Positions 43,921 to 53,751 are shown, numbered from the stretch's first letter. The stretch is 64,000 bases of DNA from VAXT01 sp963728535 (GCA_963728535.1 CAVSKK010000001.1:1488001-1552000); one strand, 5' to 3'. Program-made: numbers and translations. Notes: generated from the letters alone by a model not told the origin.

Positions 43921-44079
43921 ACGGCTCCTCACGGCAGGCGTTACAGAGACGCCGGCCCGGGGGTTCTGAAGCCGGAAGGGATTGCCCGCCAGGGGTCACG
44001 GCGAGGCAGCCCGACACTAGCACTCTGCAGCCGAAAAGTCACACTCAGCACGAAGTCGACTACGGGTGGCCGTGCTCGA
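43921..44079. other. Intergenic region between MMPL and azlD
   Basis: About 159 bases hold the MMPL ribosome-binding site and, presumably, its promoter, together with the end of the azlCD unit. I see no gene and no strong hairpin. Confidence 0.3.
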
Positions 44080-44385
44080 TCAGAGCGCGCGCACGAGGGC
44101 CGTAGTAAGGGCCGCGGCGACGATCGCCACGATCAGCGGCGCGCGCAGGCGAATCGCCACGATCGCGGCCCCGAGGCCGACGAGTCTTGCGTCGAGGACG
44201 ATCCCCTCCTTCCCGCCAACTGCCTGCGTGACGACGAGCGCTGCCAAGAGCGAGGGGCCGAGCAATTCAAAGGCGTTGGTCAGGCGCGCAGGAAGCTCGC
44301 GGCCGGCGAGGAGGACCGGCCCTGCAGCTTTGAACGCGATCGTGAACGCTCCGACGAGCGCTACGACGAGCCAGGTCGTGCTCAT
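44080..44385 (-). CDS. azlD: AzlD-family branched-chain amino acid export subunit
   Basis: The 101-residue protein has about four hydrophobic segments (WLVVALVGAFTIAFKAAGPV, LLGPSLLAALVVTQAVG, APLIVAIVAAALTTALV). That, and its ATGA overlap with azlC, identify the small partner of the AzlCD exporter. The longer frame upstream lies antisense-like within azlC and is not coding. AzlCD pairs export branched-chain amino acids and analogues. Confidence 0.85.
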   Translation of the reverse strand: MSTTWLVVALVGAFTIAFKAAGPVLLAGRELPARLTNAFELLGPSLLAALVVTQAVGGKEGIVLDARLVGLGAAIVAIRLRAPLIVAIVAAALTTALVRAL

Positions 44386-45041
44386 CGGCTCCTCAGTCCC
44401 ACCAGGCAGACGGCGCCTGCCGCGATCACAGGCACGCCGGCCGGGGCAATCGGCAGCAAGACAAGGGCAATCACTCCTCCCGCAACAGCCGCGAAGATCG
44501 TCCTCCGACTTACCGTGAGCGTGAGCAGCAAGACGAGAAAGAGCGCGGGAAACGCGGCATCGAGCCCGAAGCGCTTGGGGTCCCCGAGAATGTCTCCGCC
44601 GAAGACGCCGAGAGCTCCGCCGGCTACCCAGCAGGGGTAGAGGAGGAGCCCGGCGCCGACGAGCAGGCGCCGATCGATGCGACCTCCGCCGACTTGGGAG
44701 ACCGCCCATGCCTCGTCCACGATGAGCTGCGACTCGAAGAAGCGCCGCAGACGTGAGCCCTCGAAGGCAGGCGCTGTCGCCACGCCGATCGCCAGGTAGC
44801 GCGCGTTCAGGAGGACCGCCGCCCCGACGGCCGCGAGGACGCTCCCGCCGTCCCGGATCACCGAGGCCGCGGCGAATTGCGACGCACCCGCGAATGTCGT
44901 TGCAGACATGACGATCGGGGCGAGGACGCCCATCCCTGCGGTGACAGCCAGGACCCCGTATGCGACGCCGAAGCTGGCGGCCGCGGGGGCGAGCGGCGCC
45001 ACCTTCTTAGCCCCTTCTCGGTAGCTATGCGCCCGGCTCAA
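44382..45041 (-). CDS. azlC: AzlC-family branched-chain amino acid permease
   Basis: The 219-residue membrane protein has the AzlC signature (FGVAYGVLAVTAGMGVLAPI, MSATTFAGASQFAAASVIRD, LLNARYLAIGVATAP) and the DEAW motif in SQLIVDEAWAVSQV. It is the large subunit of the AzlCD exporter. It overlaps azlD by 4 bases. Its start overlaps the end of the upstream glycosylase gene by 17 bases, so the three may share a transcript. Confidence 0.9.
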   Translation of the reverse strand: MSRAHSYREGAKKVAPLAPAAASFGVAYGVLAVTAGMGVLAPIVMSATTFAGASQFAAASVIRDGGSVLAAVGAAVLLNARYLAIGVATAPAFEGSRLRRFFESQLIVDEAWAVSQVGGGRIDRRLLVGAGLLLYPCWVAGGALGVFGGDILGDPKRFGLDAAFPALFLVLLLTLTVSRRTIFAAVAGGVIALVLLPIAPAGVPVIAAGAVCLVGLRSR

Positions 45042-45945
45042 CCCAATCCCGCGTCAAGTACAGCCAGAAGGCGAGGCCGGCATACGGGCCGTACCGCCGG
45101 AAGCGGCGCTCGATCGTCGCGTCCTTCGCCTGCTTCGCGCCCGAGACGCGGAGATACTTCGGCCGCGTCCAGGAGTCGAGGATCAAGGGCGTGTACCGGC
45201 CGATCAGCATCATGATGTGCGCCGCGGCGTAGGGGCCGACTCCAGGCAGTCCGAGCAGCTGCGCAGCGACCTCGTCGTCGGAAAGCTCCTCGACACTCGC
45301 ACGCCCGAGCGCCTCCAGATCGAGCCTTCCGGACGCGACCGACCTCGCCAGCGACTGCAGGTACGCGCTTCGGTAGCCCGCGCGCACGACGTCCTTGTAG
45401 AAGCCGAGCTTCGCTTTCGCCATCGCCTCCGGCGTCGGGAATGCTCGCCCGTAGGGGCCGTCGGCCTGCTCACCCGGCTCACCCAGGTGCTCGACGAGAG
45501 AACTGACCATGCGCACCGTGGCCGACCAGGTGCAGTTCGTCGTGCAGATCGTCTTCACGACCTCCTCGAAGACGGTCGGGCTGCGGATCATCCGGCCGGC
45601 ACCCGTTGTCACCCAGGCGAGGTCGGGATCTGAGGCGGCGGCTGCGTAGAAGGGGCTGAGGTCCTCGTCGAGTCGAAGGACGTGCGCTACCGCGGTGCGA
45701 AGCCTGGCCCGATCGGCGCCACCCGAGAGCACTCGGATCTTCGCGTGCCCATTGCGCCCTTCCGAGACGAGGACCGTCGTCGGTTGCTTGGCGCCGAGCG
45801 GCAGGGTCAGCTCGAGCGTCCATGCTTCCTCATCGATCCGGTTGGGCGGTAGGTCGGCGACGCCGTGCGAGGCGATCGTCCGGCGCAGGTCGACGGGCTC
45901 GCCGCCTGCTCCCCGCAGCGCAATCTCGAAGGCTCGTGCCGCCAT
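45025..45945 (-). CDS. HhH-GPD family DNA glycosylase (AlkA-like)
   Basis: The 306-residue protein has an AlkA-like helix-hairpin-helix motif (LGLPGVGPYAAAHIMMLIG) followed by the catalytic Asp in LILDSWTRPKYL. It should excise damaged bases such as 3-methyladenine. The N-terminal part (about 1-110) is a beta-rich lead domain like that of AlkA/Ogg enzymes, and the central helical region begins near VVKTICTTNCTWSATVRMV. The [4Fe-4S] Cys cluster of MutY/Nth is absent. Substrate range cannot be read from the sequence. Confidence 0.88.
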   Translation of the reverse strand: MAARAFEIALRGAGGEPVDLRRTIASHGVADLPPNRIDEEAWTLELTLPLGAKQPTTVLVSEGRNGHAKIRVLSGGADRARLRTAVAHVLRLDEDLSPFYAAAASDPDLAWVTTGAGRMIRSPTVFEEVVKTICTTNCTWSATVRMVSSLVEHLGEPGEQADGPYGRAFPTPEAMAKAKLGFYKDVVRAGYRSAYLQSLARSVASGRLDLEALGRASVEELSDDEVAAQLLGLPGVGPYAAAHIMMLIGRYTPLILDSWTRPKYLRVSGAKQAKDATIERRFRRYGPYAGLAFWLYLTRDWVEPGA

Positions 45946-45985
45946 CTCCTACTTCAACGCTGCGCCCACCGCGTACATTCGCCGC

Positions 45986-47743
45986 GTGGGCATTCTCGGC
46001 GTCGACGTCGGCGGCACGTTCACGGACGCTGTCCTGATCGAGGACGGACGGATCGCCACCGCGAAGGTGCCGACTGCCGGCCGGCAGGAGGAATCCGTGC
46101 TCGCGGCGGCTGCCGCCGTCGGCGCTCACGACCTCCAGCGCTTCACCCACGGGACGACCGTCGCCACGAACGCGCTCCTCGAGCGCAACGGCGCGCGGAC
46201 GGCTTTCGTGGCGACCGCCGGCTTCGAGCACCTGCTCCATCTGCGCCGTCAGGACCGAGCGCACCTCTATCGGCTCTGCGACGACCATCCCGCGCCGCTC
46301 GTCCCGCTCGAGCGGTGCTTCGGCGTGGACGAGCGGATCGGGCCGGAAGGTGTGCTGCGGAGGCTCGACCTCGATTCACTGCCCGCAGTCGATGCGGACG
46401 CGGTCGCCGTGTGCCTGCTCTTCTCGTTCCGCGACCCGAGCCACGAGCAGGCGGTCGCGGACGAGCTCCGGCGCCGCCTGCCCGGCGCCCGGGTTGTCGC
46501 CTCCCACGAGATCGCACCCGAGTTTCGCGAGTACGAGCGCGCCTCGACGACGGCGATCGACGCGTATCTGGGGCCGGTCCTCGCGCGCTATCTCGAGGCG
46601 CTTGCGGAGCGCTGCGCCGAAGCTGGGCTCCCCGAGCCTCTGGTCATGCGCTCCTCCGGCGGAGTTGCGACGGTTGCGGAAGCGGCTGCCCATCCCGCCT
46701 TCGCGCTGCTCTCGGGGCCGGCCGCAGGCGTGGTCGGTGCAGCGATCGCGGCGCGGTCGGCGGGCGTCGAGGACGCGATCTCCTTCGACATGGGCGGCAC
46801 CTCGACCGACGTCGCCCTGATCTCCGGCGGCACGGCGGAGCGGAGTGCGCAGCGCGACGTCGCCGGGTTTCCCGTCCGCCTGCCGAGCGTCGACCTGCAC
46901 ACGGTCGGTGCCGGAGGCGGCTCGATCGCCTGGGTGGACGAGGGCGGTGCCCTGCGCGTAGGGCCCGAGAGCGCGGGCGCCGAGCCCGGGCCGGCTTGCT
47001 ACGGACGGGGCGGCACGCGCCCGACCGTGACGGATGCGAACCTCGTGCTCGGCCGGCTGCCCGAGCAGCTCGTGGGCGGCCTCGAGCTCGATCGCGCGGC
47101 CGCGGAACGTGCGCTCGGCGAGATCGACCCGGCGGCGGTCGTTGCCGTCGTGAACGCCGAGATGCTGCGCGCGCTGCGCGTCGTCTCGGTCGAGCGCGGG
47201 CACGATCCGCGTGAGCTTGCGCTCGTCGCCTTCGGCGGCGCGGGGCCGCTGCATGCGTGCGAGCTCGCCGAGGAGCTCGAGATCGGGACCGTGCTCGTGC
47301 CCGCGGCGGCCGGCGTCCTCTCCGCACTCGGGCTTGCGGCGAGCGACGAGCGGCGCGACCGCGTCCGCTCGTATCTCGTCCCACTCTCCGAGGCTGGCGA
47401 GCTCCCGGCGAACGGTGAGGCCGACCTCCGCTACGTGGGTCAGTCGTTCGAGCTGACGGTGCCGCTCGGGGGCGATCTCTCCGAGTCGTTCCACCGGGCC
47501 CACGAGGAGCGCTACGGCAATGCCGACCGCGGCCGGGCGATCGAGCTCGTCGCAGTCCGCACCGCCGAGATCCGCGCAGGCCCGCGACTCGCGCCGAGCA
47601 GGTCGACCCCGCAAGCCGTGACCGGCCCAGCCGTGTTGGAACTGGACGGCTCGACCTGCTGGCTGCCCCGTGGGTGGGTGGGGGCTAGGGATGGTGACAC
47701 GTGGCGACTGACGAGAAGTGACGAGAGCGTGACGAGAGCGTGA
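45986..47743 (+). CDS. Hydantoinase/oxoprolinase subunit A
   Basis: HyuA-type proteins use ATP to open cyclic amides such as hydantoins, 5-oxoproline or N-methylhydantoin. The start GTG 45986 (VGILGVDVGGTFTDAVLIED) has the phosphate-binding DVGGTFTD motif at residue 6. Others are FTHGTTVATNALLERNGA, GPAAGVVGAA and FDMGGTSTDVALI. At 585 residues it is shorter than typical 5-oxoprolinase alpha or HyuA (about 680-700), mainly at the C-terminus. It overlaps the subunit B gene by 4 bases. Substrate is unknown. Confidence 0.92.
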   Translation: MGILGVDVGGTFTDAVLIEDGRIATAKVPTAGRQEESVLAAAAAVGAHDLQRFTHGTTVATNALLERNGARTAFVATAGFEHLLHLRRQDRAHLYRLCDDHPAPLVPLERCFGVDERIGPEGVLRRLDLDSLPAVDADAVAVCLLFSFRDPSHEQAVADELRRRLPGARVVASHEIAPEFREYERASTTAIDAYLGPVLARYLEALAERCAEAGLPEPLVMRSSGGVATVAEAAAHPAFALLSGPAAGVVGAAIAARSAGVEDAISFDMGGTSTDVALISGGTAERSAQRDVAGFPVRLPSVDLHTVGAGGGSIAWVDEGGALRVGPESAGAEPGPACYGRGGTRPTVTDANLVLGRLPEQLVGGLELDRAAAERALGEIDPAAVVAVVNAEMLRALRVVSVERGHDPRELALVAFGGAGPLHACELAEELEIGTVLVPAAAGVLSALGLAASDERRDRVRSYLVPLSEAGELPANGEADLRYVGQSFELTVPLGGDLSESFHRAHEERYGNADRGRAIELVAVRTAEIRAGPRLAPSRSTPQAVTGPAVLELDGSTCWLPRGWVGARDGDTWRLTRSDESVTRA

Positions 47744-49218
47744 ATATTGAGCTCCAGGTGCTCGGCAGCGCACTGCGCTCCGTGGCCGAGGAGATGGGCG
47801 CGGTTCTGATCGGCTCCTCCTTCTCCGCAAACATCAAGGAGCGGCGCGACTGCTCGGCCGCGCTCTTCGACGAGGGCGGCCGCATGATCGCGCAGGCCGA
47901 GCACATCCCCGTCCATCTCGGAGCGATGCCGGACGCGGTCGCCGCCGTCATGGAGCACGACCCGGCGCCCGAGGACGTCTTCGTCCTCAACGACCCCTAC
48001 GCCGGCGGGACACATCTCCCCGACGTGACGCTCGTCTCGCGCACCGAGGTGGGTTTCGCGGTCACTCGCGCCCACCACGCCGACGTCGGCGGCAATGAGC
48101 CCGGAAGCATGCCCGCGGGCTCGCGCACGCTCGCGGACGAGGGAGTCGTCATCCCCCCGACCCGCCTCGACGACGACGTCCTCGCCGAGCTCGTCGCGCA
48201 GATGCGGAACCCTGAGGAGCGCCGCGGCGACTTCCGCGCCCAACTTGCCGCGCACCGCCTCGCGGAGCGGCGCGTCGGCGAGCTCTGCGAGCGGCGAGGG
48301 CGCGACCGAATCGTCGCCGCGATGGACGAGCTGTACGCCTACTCCGAGCGCGTCGTGCGGGCGGCGCTCTCCCGCCTGCCGGACGGCCGCTTCGAAGGAG
48401 CCGACGTGCTCGAAGGGCCCGAGGGCGACCTCGTTCTGCACGCCGCCGCCACCATCTCGGGCGACGAGATCGCGTTCGACTTCGAGGGGACTGCGCCGCA
48501 GCACGACGGCAACCTCAACTGCCCGCTCTCGGTCACCCGCTCGGCCTGCTATTTCGTCGTGCGCTGCCTGACCGCGCCCGACCTCCCCTCCTCGGGAGGC
48601 GCATTCGCCCCCGTGACCGTGCGCGCCCCGGCCGGTTCGCTCCTCAACGCCCAGGCGCCCGCGGCGGTGGCGGCGGGGAATGTGGAGACCTCTTGCCGGA
48701 TCGTCGACTGCCTCTTCGCTGCCCTCGGCGCCGCGCTCCCGGTCCCGGCCCAGGGCCAGGGGACGATGAACAACCTGACGTTCGGGAACGAGCGGTTCAC
48801 GTACTACGAGACGCTCGGCGGCGGCCAGGGAGCCTGCCCGGACGGAGACGGGCCTTCGGGCGTGCACGTGACGATGTCGAACACGCTGAACACACCCGCC
48901 GAGGCGCTCGAGCTCGCCTATCCCCTGCGCGTCGAGCGCCACGCGCTCCGCCTGGGCTCGGGGGGAGCAGGCCGGTTCCGGGGCGGAGACGGGGTCGTCC
49001 GCGAGCTGCGTGCGCTCGAGCCTTGCCGTTTGTCGGTCATCTCCGAGCGGCGCCGGGCGAGGCCGCGCGGTGCGCACGGCGGGGAGCCCGGGAAACCGGG
49101 GCGCAACCTCTTGAACGGCGACGAGCTGCCGGCGAAGGCGACCCGGGACCTCGCCGCCGGAGACGTCCTCCGGATCGAGACCCCGGGCGGCGGCGGCTTC
49201 GGGCCTACGAAGGAGTGA
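47740..49218 (+). CDS. Hydantoinase/oxoprolinase subunit B
   Basis: The 492-residue partner of HyuA begins at GTG 47740 in a GTGA overlap. It has the B-subunit signature FVLNDPYAGGTHLPDVTLVS and the motif HHADVGGNEPGSMP (metal/active-site His), and later GQGTMNNLTFGNERFTYYET. The C-terminal Gly-rich run GSGGAGRFRGGDGVVRELRA is also typical. It is shorter than usual (about 550). With subunit A it forms an ATP-dependent amidohydrolase of unknown substrate. Its 3' end overlaps the convergent MFS gene by 14 bases. Confidence 0.92.
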   Translation: MNIELQVLGSALRSVAEEMGAVLIGSSFSANIKERRDCSAALFDEGGRMIAQAEHIPVHLGAMPDAVAAVMEHDPAPEDVFVLNDPYAGGTHLPDVTLVSRTEVGFAVTRAHHADVGGNEPGSMPAGSRTLADEGVVIPPTRLDDDVLAELVAQMRNPEERRGDFRAQLAAHRLAERRVGELCERRGRDRIVAAMDELYAYSERVVRAALSRLPDGRFEGADVLEGPEGDLVLHAAATISGDEIAFDFEGTAPQHDGNLNCPLSVTRSACYFVVRCLTAPDLPSSGGAFAPVTVRAPAGSLLNAQAPAAVAAGNVETSCRIVDCLFAALGAALPVPAQGQGTMNNLTFGNERFTYYETLGGGQGACPDGDGPSGVHVTMSNTLNTPAEALELAYPLRVERHALRLGSGGAGRFRGGDGVVRELRALEPCRLSVISERRRARPRGAHGGEPGKPGRNLLNGDELPAKATRDLAAGDVLRIETPGGGGFGPTKE

Positions 49219-50443
49219 TGCGCAGCGCGGGCGGGATCCGCTTCTCGAGCAGCAGCGCCCCGCACCCCGCGAGCACGCACACAAGCGACGCGATCGGCCA
49301 CAGCGCGTTCGGTTCCGCGTGGAGGATGAACCCCGCCGCAGTCGGGCCGATCACGAAGCCGATCTCCCAGGAGAGCGTCGAGAGCGCCATGTACCGGCCC
49401 CGCAGCCGCGGCGGCGCCAGGTCGGCGACGAGCGCGCCCTGCGTCGGCCCGTGGAAGCACTCGCCGAGCCCGAAGGCGATCCCCGCCAGCCCGAAGACGA
49501 GCGCCGCGGAGCCGGCGTAGAACCAGACGCCGCCGGCGAAGACGATCATCCAGGTGGCGGCCCAGATGAAGGTCATGAGCGCGAGAGCCGGCATCCGGCG
49601 CCTGCCCTCGAGGACCTTCGTCAGCGGAAGCTGCGCGAGGACGATGGCAAGCGTGTTCACGAAGAAGATGAAGCCGATCTGCCGCTCGGTCACCCCCGCC
49701 TCGTTCTTCGCGAACACGGGGAAGACCTCGAGCAGCGCATAGCCGGCGGCGACGTAGACGGCGTTCAGGCCGACAACTCCGAGAAACACACGATTGCGCA
49801 GGACCTCGCGGTACCGTCCTGGCTCCTCGGACTCCTCGCGCGACAGCCCGGGATCCGGGACGAACCAGAGCACGAGCACGAAGATGAGAAACGTGACCGC
49901 GTCGAGCGCGAAGAGGACGGTGTAGCTCGTCGGATTCGAGGTCGTCGCGATCAGGCCCCCGGCCACGCCGCCGAGCCCGACTCCGAGGTTCCGCATCACC
50001 CGCTGGAGCGCGAAGGCGGCGTGCCGCCTTGCCGGAGGCGTCAGCCCGATGATCAGCGCCGACTGGCTCGGCCAGAAGGCGCCGTTCCCGACCCCGACGA
50101 TTGCGGCGGCGCCGAACGCCTGCCAGGGCTCGTGCACCTGCGTGTAGGCGGCGAAGCCGAAAGCGAGCAGGAAGAGCGCGCCGATCAGCGTCGGCTTGCC
50201 CCCGACCCGGTCGACGATGATCCCCGCCGTCGGGATCGAGGCGATCCCCACGGCCGCGCTCGTCCCGGCGATGAGGCCGACCGTCGGCAGCGAAAAGTCG
50301 CGCACGTTGTGCAGGTAGATGAAGAGGAACGGGAACGCGAGGCCGTTTCCGAACGCGTTCGCGAACCCGCCGACTTCCATCGTCCAGACCGACCTCGGCA
50401 GCCGCGGGTCGAGACCGCGCAGGTAATCAAGAAGCGACCTCAC
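49205..50443 (-). CDS. Major facilitator superfamily transporter
   Basis: The 412-residue protein has about 12 hydrophobic segments. The MFS loop 2-3 motif is present in degenerate form (GIIVDRVGGKPTLIG), and a cytoplasmic linker (PDPGLSREESEEPGRYREVL) lies between the two halves. The substrate is unknown; similarity in style is to drug/metabolite exporters. It is divergent from the ABC cassette, with 20 bases between the starts. Confidence 0.88.
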   Translation of the reverse strand: MRSLLDYLRGLDPRLPRSVWTMEVGGFANAFGNGLAFPFLFIYLHNVRDFSLPTVGLIAGTSAAVGIASIPTAGIIVDRVGGKPTLIGALFLLAFGFAAYTQVHEPWQAFGAAAIVGVGNGAFWPSQSALIIGLTPPARRHAAFALQRVMRNLGVGLGGVAGGLIATTSNPTSYTVLFALDAVTFLIFVLVLWFVPDPGLSREESEEPGRYREVLRNRVFLGVVGLNAVYVAAGYALLEVFPVFAKNEAGVTERQIGFIFFVNTLAIVLAQLPLTKVLEGRRRMPALALMTFIWAATWMIVFAGGVWFYAGSAALVFGLAGIAFGLGECFHGPTQGALVADLAPPRLRGRYMALSTLSWEIGFVIGPTAAGFILHAEPNALWPIASLVCVLAGCGALLLEKRIPPALRITPS

Positions 50444-50463
50444 CTGTGGTTAGTCTCTCGTCA

Positions 50464-51432
50464 ATGGCCGTCGTCGAAGCGCAGGACCTCCACCGCACGT
50501 ACCGCACCCACACCGGGACGATCCGCCGCCGCGTGAAAGAGATCGAGGCGGTGCGCGGCGTGAGTTTCGAGATCGAGAAGGGCGAGCTCTTCGGCCTCCT
50601 CGGCCCGAACGGCGCGGGCAAGACGACGACGATCAAGATGCTGATCACGCTGCTCATCCCGACGTCGGGGAGCGCGCGCGTGCTCGGCCACGACGTCGTC
50701 AAGGACGCGAGGGAGGTGCGGAAGCGGATCGGCTACGTCTTCGGCGGCGAGCGCGGGGTCTACGAACGGCTGTCCGGCTACGACAACCTGCGCTACTTCG
50801 CCGAGCTCTACGGAGTGCCCGCGAAGATCCAGAAGGCGCGGATCGACGAGCTGCTCGAGCTCGTCGGGCTCAAGGGACGGGAGCACGAGCGTGCCGAGGG
50901 TTACTCGCGCGGGATGAAGCAGCGCCTGCACGTCGCCCGCGGGCTGCTCCACGACCCGGAGGTGCTCTTCCTCGACGAGCCGACGATCGGCCTCGACCCC
51001 GTGGGCGCGCGCGAGCTCCGCGCGACGATCGCTTCGCTCACTGACGCGGGCAAGACCATCCTGCTGACGACCCACTACATGTTCGAGGCCGACGCGCTCT
51101 GCGACCGGATCGCGGTCATCTCGCAGGGCACGATCGTCGCCGAGGGCACGCCCGGACAGCTGAAGAGCCGTGTCGCGTCCGGAAGCGTGACCGAGGTCGA
51201 GGTCTACGGCGTGCCGGACGAGACGGTCGAGCGCCTGCGCAAGCTGGAAGGCGTGATGGCCGTCTGGGTCGAGGAGCGTGATCAGGCGCAGGTCCTGAGC
51301 GTCCAGACCCGCGCCGACATCCAGCTCACGGCCGCGATCCTCGGTCACCTGAACGGGACAAACGTCGGCCGCGTGTCCCACCGCGAGCCGACGCTCGAGG
51401 ACGCCTACGTGGCCCTCGTTACGGCCGAGTGA
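50464..51432 (+). CDS. ABC-2 type transporter ATP-binding protein
   Basis: The 322-residue ATPase has Walker A GPNGAGKTTT, a signature helix YSRGMKQRLHVARGL (LSGGQ replaced by YSRGM), Walker B VLFLDEPTIGLD and the switch His in LLTTHYMFEA. The C-terminal extension (about 225-322) resembles DrrA/NatA-type exporters. The start was placed at ATG 50464; GTG 50446 is an alternative. It leads a run of six permease genes, all with 4-base overlaps, and is the only ATPase among them. Confidence 0.93.
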   Translation: MAVVEAQDLHRTYRTHTGTIRRRVKEIEAVRGVSFEIEKGELFGLLGPNGAGKTTTIKMLITLLIPTSGSARVLGHDVVKDAREVRKRIGYVFGGERGVYERLSGYDNLRYFAELYGVPAKIQKARIDELLELVGLKGREHERAEGYSRGMKQRLHVARGLLHDPEVLFLDEPTIGLDPVGARELRATIASLTDAGKTILLTTHYMFEADALCDRIAVISQGTIVAEGTPGQLKSRVASGSVTEVEVYGVPDETVERLRKLEGVMAVWVEERDQAQVLSVQTRADIQLTAAILGHLNGTNVGRVSHREPTLEDAYVALVTAE

Positions 51433-52199
51433 AAACTCTCCGCCTCCTCGGAGTCGGGTGGCTGTACCACATGAAGATGATCTCCCGATCGCCGTTCGAG
51501 GGCGTCGGTCAGGTCATCTACCCGCTTTTCTTCGCGACGGTCGCCTTCTTCGTCTTCCGCGCCGGCGACAGCCCACGGACGCTCGTCTACGCGTCGCTGG
51601 GCGCGGCCGTGATGGGCATGTGGTCGGCGACGAGCACGACCGCCGGCGGGGCCATGCAGCGCGAGCGCTGGCACGGCACGCTCGAGTTGCTCGTCGGGAC
51701 TCCTCGCCATTTCGCGCTCGTCCTGCTGCCCGTGACGCTCGCGATGGCCACGATCGGGATCTACAGCCTGGTCGCGACCCTGCTCTACGGACACTTCCTG
51801 TTCGGGATCGACCTGATGGTTCAGCATCCGCTGCTGTTCGCCGCGTCGATCGCCGTCACGGTGCTCAGTTTCGGCGCGCTCGGCTTCGTCTTTGCGGTCA
51901 CGTTCGTCCGCTTCCGGGCGGCCTGGGCGCTCGGGAACCTCTTCGAGTACCCCGTGTGGCTGATCGGCGGCTTCCTCGTCCCGCTCGGCTTCTTTCCCGA
52001 CTGGGTCCGGCCGATCTCCTGGGTGCTCGCGCCGACCTGGGGCATGAACGCGATCCGCGAGTCCGCGCTCGGCGGCTCTCCGCTAGGCGACCTCCTGCTC
52101 TGCGTGGGGCTCGGTGCCGTCTACGTCGGGCTGGGCATCATCCTCACCGAGCGGGTGCTGCGCTCCGCGCGCGTCCGCGCCACGCTCTCGCTGTCGTGA
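51429..52199 (+). CDS. ABC-2 type permease A1
   Basis: The 256-residue protein has about six transmembrane segments in the ABC-2 pattern, starting at GTG 51429 in a GTGA overlap with the ATPase. It begins KTLRLLGVGWLYHMKMISRS, like the other A-type members at 52978 and 54533. The motif RERWHGTLELLVGTPRHFAL is a landmark of the family. It pairs with the B-type permease that follows. Confidence 0.9.
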   Translation: MKTLRLLGVGWLYHMKMISRSPFEGVGQVIYPLFFATVAFFVFRAGDSPRTLVYASLGAAVMGMWSATSTTAGGAMQRERWHGTLELLVGTPRHFALVLLPVTLAMATIGIYSLVATLLYGHFLFGIDLMVQHPLLFAASIAVTVLSFGALGFVFAVTFVRFRAAWALGNLFEYPVWLIGGFLVPLGFFPDWVRPISWVLAPTWGMNAIRESALGGSPLGDLLLCVGLGAVYVGLGIILTERVLRSARVRATLSLS

Positions 52200-52981
52200 C
52201 CTCGCTGCGCGTCTTCTTCGTCGGCGGGCGCATGACCTACCGGGCGCTCTTCTCCTGGCTGTCGCCCCAGATCTACATCCCCAGCCTGCTGATGGCGCCG
52301 ATCTTCCAGATCCTCCTCTTCGCGTACATCGGACGATCCGCCGGCCTGGAATCGGACGAGTTCTATCTCGTCGGAAACGCCCTCCAGTACGCGGCGATCC
52401 CGTGCCTGTTCGCGATGACGCAGATGATCGGAGGCGAGCGCTACCAGAACACGCTGAGCGCGATCCTCGTCAGTCCCGCGCGGCGGATCCCGCTCTTCTT
52501 CGGGCGAACGCTCCCGGTCGTCGCGAACGCCGCGTTCGTGTCGGCGTTCTCGCTCGCGGTCGGAAGCCTCATCCTCGGCGTCCACATCCCGCTCTCATCC
52601 GTGCCGGCGCTCGCGCTCGTCATCGTCGTCGCAGCGTTCTCGTGCACCGGGCTCGGGCTGATCAACGCGGGGATCTCGCTGCGGGTCCGCGAGAACGCCG
52701 TGCTCTCGAACGTCATCTTCGGGTTCCTCCTCATCTTCACGGGGGCAAACGTGCCGCTGTCCGAGCTTCCGGACTGGATGGCCACGCTGTCCGGGGCGCT
52801 GCCGTTCACGCATGCGATCAAGGCGGCGCGGGAGTTGGCCGACGGCGCGTCGTTCAGCTCGGTCTCGGGGCTCGTCGGAACTGAGGCCCTCATCGGCCTC
52901 TGCTACGCAGCCATCGGGTACGCGGTCCTGCGGTTCATGGAGGTTCAGAGCCGCCGCCACGCGAGCCTGGAGCGCTCATGA
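52196..52981 (+). CDS. ABC-2 type permease B1
   Basis: The 261-residue B-type permease starts at GTG 52196 (GTGA overlap). It begins TSLRVFFVGGRMTYRALFSW and has about six transmembrane helices. Landmarks shared with the other B-type members are GGERYQNTLSAILVSPARRI, FTGANVPLSELPDW and LPFTHAIKAAREL. It is presumed to form a heterodimer with A1. Confidence 0.88.
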   Translation: MTSLRVFFVGGRMTYRALFSWLSPQIYIPSLLMAPIFQILLFAYIGRSAGLESDEFYLVGNALQYAAIPCLFAMTQMIGGERYQNTLSAILVSPARRIPLFFGRTLPVVANAAFVSAFSLAVGSLILGVHIPLSSVPALALVIVVAAFSCTGLGLINAGISLRVRENAVLSNVIFGFLLIFTGANVPLSELPDWMATLSGALPFTHAIKAARELADGASFSSVSGLVGTEALIGLCYAAIGYAVLRFMEVQSRRHASLERS

Positions 52982-53751
52982 GGAGAAACCTGCGGCTGCT
53001 GCGGGTCGCCTGGCTGTTGAACGTCAAGCAACTGACCCGATCCTCCTTCGACGGCTTCCTGGCCATTTGCTGGCCGCTCTTCTTCGCCACGGTCGCGTTC
53101 TTCATGTTCCGAGCGGGCGGCGATCCGGAGGCGCTCGTCTACGCCTCGCTCGGCGCCGCGGTCATGGGCATCTGGACGGCGACGAGCGTGTCGGCCGGGT
53201 CGGCGCTCCACCGCGAGCGCTGGTTCGGGACGCTCGAGCTGCTCGTCGCGGCGCCGGCCCACTTCTCGCTCGTCCTCCTGCCCCTCGCGTTTGCCACCTC
53301 AGCGATCGGGATCTACTGCATGGTGACGACGCTCCTGTGGGGGCGATTCGCCTTCGGGATCGACGTTCCCCTCGAGCACCCCCTGCTCATGGCCGCGGCG
53401 ATTCCCGCGACCATCCTCTCGATCGGCGCGCTGGGATTTCTGATGGCGGTGTCCTTCGCGCGCTACCGGACTGCCTGGGCGCTCGGCTCGATGGTCGAGT
53501 ATCCGATCTGGCTGATCTGCGGCTTCCTGGTTCCACTGGCGCTCCTCCCGGCCTGGGTGCACCCAATCTCGTGGGCGCTCGCACCGACCTGGGGCATGCG
53601 CGCGATCCGCGAGTCCTCGACCGGCGGCACGCCCCTGCCGGACATCGGCATGTGCGTCCTGCTGGGCGGCGTCTATGTCGCGATCGGCGTCGTCGTCACC
53701 GAGAACGTCCTGCGCGCAGCCCGCCGCAGGGCCAGCCTCTCGCTGACATGA
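52978..53751 (+). CDS. ABC-2 type permease A2
   Basis: The 257-residue protein begins MRRNLRLLRVAWLLNVKQLT with ATG 52978 overlapping B1 by 4 bases. It shares RERWFGTLELLVAAPAHFSL and the Pro/Trp-rich segment PTWGMRAIRESSTGGTPLPD with A1. Probably a tandem duplicate of A1. Confidence 0.9.
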   Translation: MRRNLRLLRVAWLLNVKQLTRSSFDGFLAICWPLFFATVAFFMFRAGGDPEALVYASLGAAVMGIWTATSVSAGSALHRERWFGTLELLVAAPAHFSLVLLPLAFATSAIGIYCMVTTLLWGRFAFGIDVPLEHPLLMAAAIPATILSIGALGFLMAVSFARYRTAWALGSMVEYPIWLICGFLVPLALLPAWVHPISWALAPTWGMRAIRESSTGGTPLPDIGMCVLLGGVYVAIGVVVTENVLRAARRRASLSLT